Positions 63,815-64,000 of a stretch of DNA of 64,000 bases are shown one piece after another. Numbering within the stretch: position 1 is the stretch's first letter; each line of letters begins with the position of its first letter. The position numbers and the translations under genes are program-made. The DNA comes from an uncultured Clostridia bacterium (GTDB lineage: Bacteria; Bacillota; Clostridia; UBA1381). The notes below the pieces were generated by a model that had not been told where the DNA came from, ran no database searches, and saw only the letters and a list, made by a program, of their open reading frames with translations. Where the stretch lies: contig CAKSNH010000005.1 in assembly GCA_934476075.1 (NCBI GenBank), positions 66,627-130,626 on the forward strand. The letters run 5' to 3'.

Positions 63815-64000
63815 CCAGTGGACGTGGACAAAGCGAACTCCAAAGGGTTCGCTATAATTTGATAATGTCTATAATTATGGGGAAGTGAAACGTCCCCGTC
63901 GCTAAATGGGGGCAACGTCAGTCGCACTACACTTTGATTTTAGCTATGTTAGGATAGAACACTAATTTATAGTTTGTGGTCAAGTCCACCGCAAGATATA

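Larger units (their letters stand above)
63320..63966. mobile_element. Non-coding structured element, copy B
   Basis: About 650 bp related to the right half of element A. It shares GAGTTGTTGAGT with the left flank of A, the block ACCCACAGGACACGC, GGTATGCCGTATCTATGC, the AAAATTCAC hairpin, the GGACGTGGACAAAG block and the terminal ~130 bp ending near TTAGTGTTCTAT (minus strand). It contains two copies of the cloverleaf module. No gene is supported; the upstream-overlapping ORF at 63233-63664 is spurious. Confidence 0.7.

Overview
The window looks like a chromosomal segment of an AT-rich, Gram-positive anaerobe of the Clostridia (Bacillota), probably a gut pectin/starch degrader. This rests on strong Shine-Dalgarno sites, TTGACA/TATAAT promoters, a GlgC+GlgD pair, a high-molecular-weight rubredoxin, a pyrophosphate-type phosphofructokinase, a preQ1-I riboswitch, and two very large secreted family-11 rhamnogalacturonan lyases. 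The species cannot be fixed from the sequence; a Monoglobus- or Ruminococcaceae-like organism is only a guess.

Layout. 1-3.4 kb: start of a large secreted Calx-beta protein (minus strand, runs off the left edge). 3.8-4.9 kb: an SDR dehydrogenase and a small SHOCT-like ORF. 4.9-9.4 kb: a minus-strand operon znuA-znuC-znuB-zur-nspC-DUF523 with a clear promoter and Zur box, divergent from carboxy(nor)spermidine dehydrogenase (9.6 kb); nspC and the dehydrogenase together make spermidine by the alternative carboxyspermidine route. 10.8-18.2 kb: small lipoprotein, PPi-type PFK, then a minus cluster DUF1961-mutS2-ybaK-DUF1015-unknown. 18.3-23.4 kb: LysR and DtxR regulators, feoA and a feoB cut in half by a serine-recombinase element. 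23.5-27.3 kb: flavoprotein-rubredoxin, DUF3006 and a ComEC-like lipoprotein, lysS. 27.5-29.9 kb: secG, then queC-yhhQ-queF behind a preQ1-I riboswitch and attenuator.

29.9-31.1 kb has no convincing gene: a 2.2-copy, 102-bp tandem repeat followed by a ~950-bp non-coding element built as a giant imperfect inverted repeat. A related copy lies at 63.3-63.97 kb. Both carry hairpins whose stems change in a compensatory way, and both contain a nested ~60-bp, four-stem (cloverleaf) module inserted at different places. This is the least explained structure in the window.

31.5-41.1 kb: two PL11 rhamnogalacturonan lyases (1312 and 1565 aa) around a cell-wall amidase. 41.3-44.7 kb: bioB with a BirA box, a secreted Pro/Thr-rich protein and a DUF815 AAA+ ATPase. 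45.1-56.4 kb: the glycogen cluster glgB-glgC-glgD-glgA-glgP plus a GH13 enzyme, behind a long hairpin leader and with a strong UUCG-type terminator before glgA. 56.5-63.2 kb: rpsT, two polysaccharide deacetylases, ApbE, a flavodoxin-like reductase and a P-type calcium ATPase. A dispersed 50-100-bp palindromic repeat (called R1 here) sits at five gene ends. No rRNA, tRNA or CRISPR array was seen.
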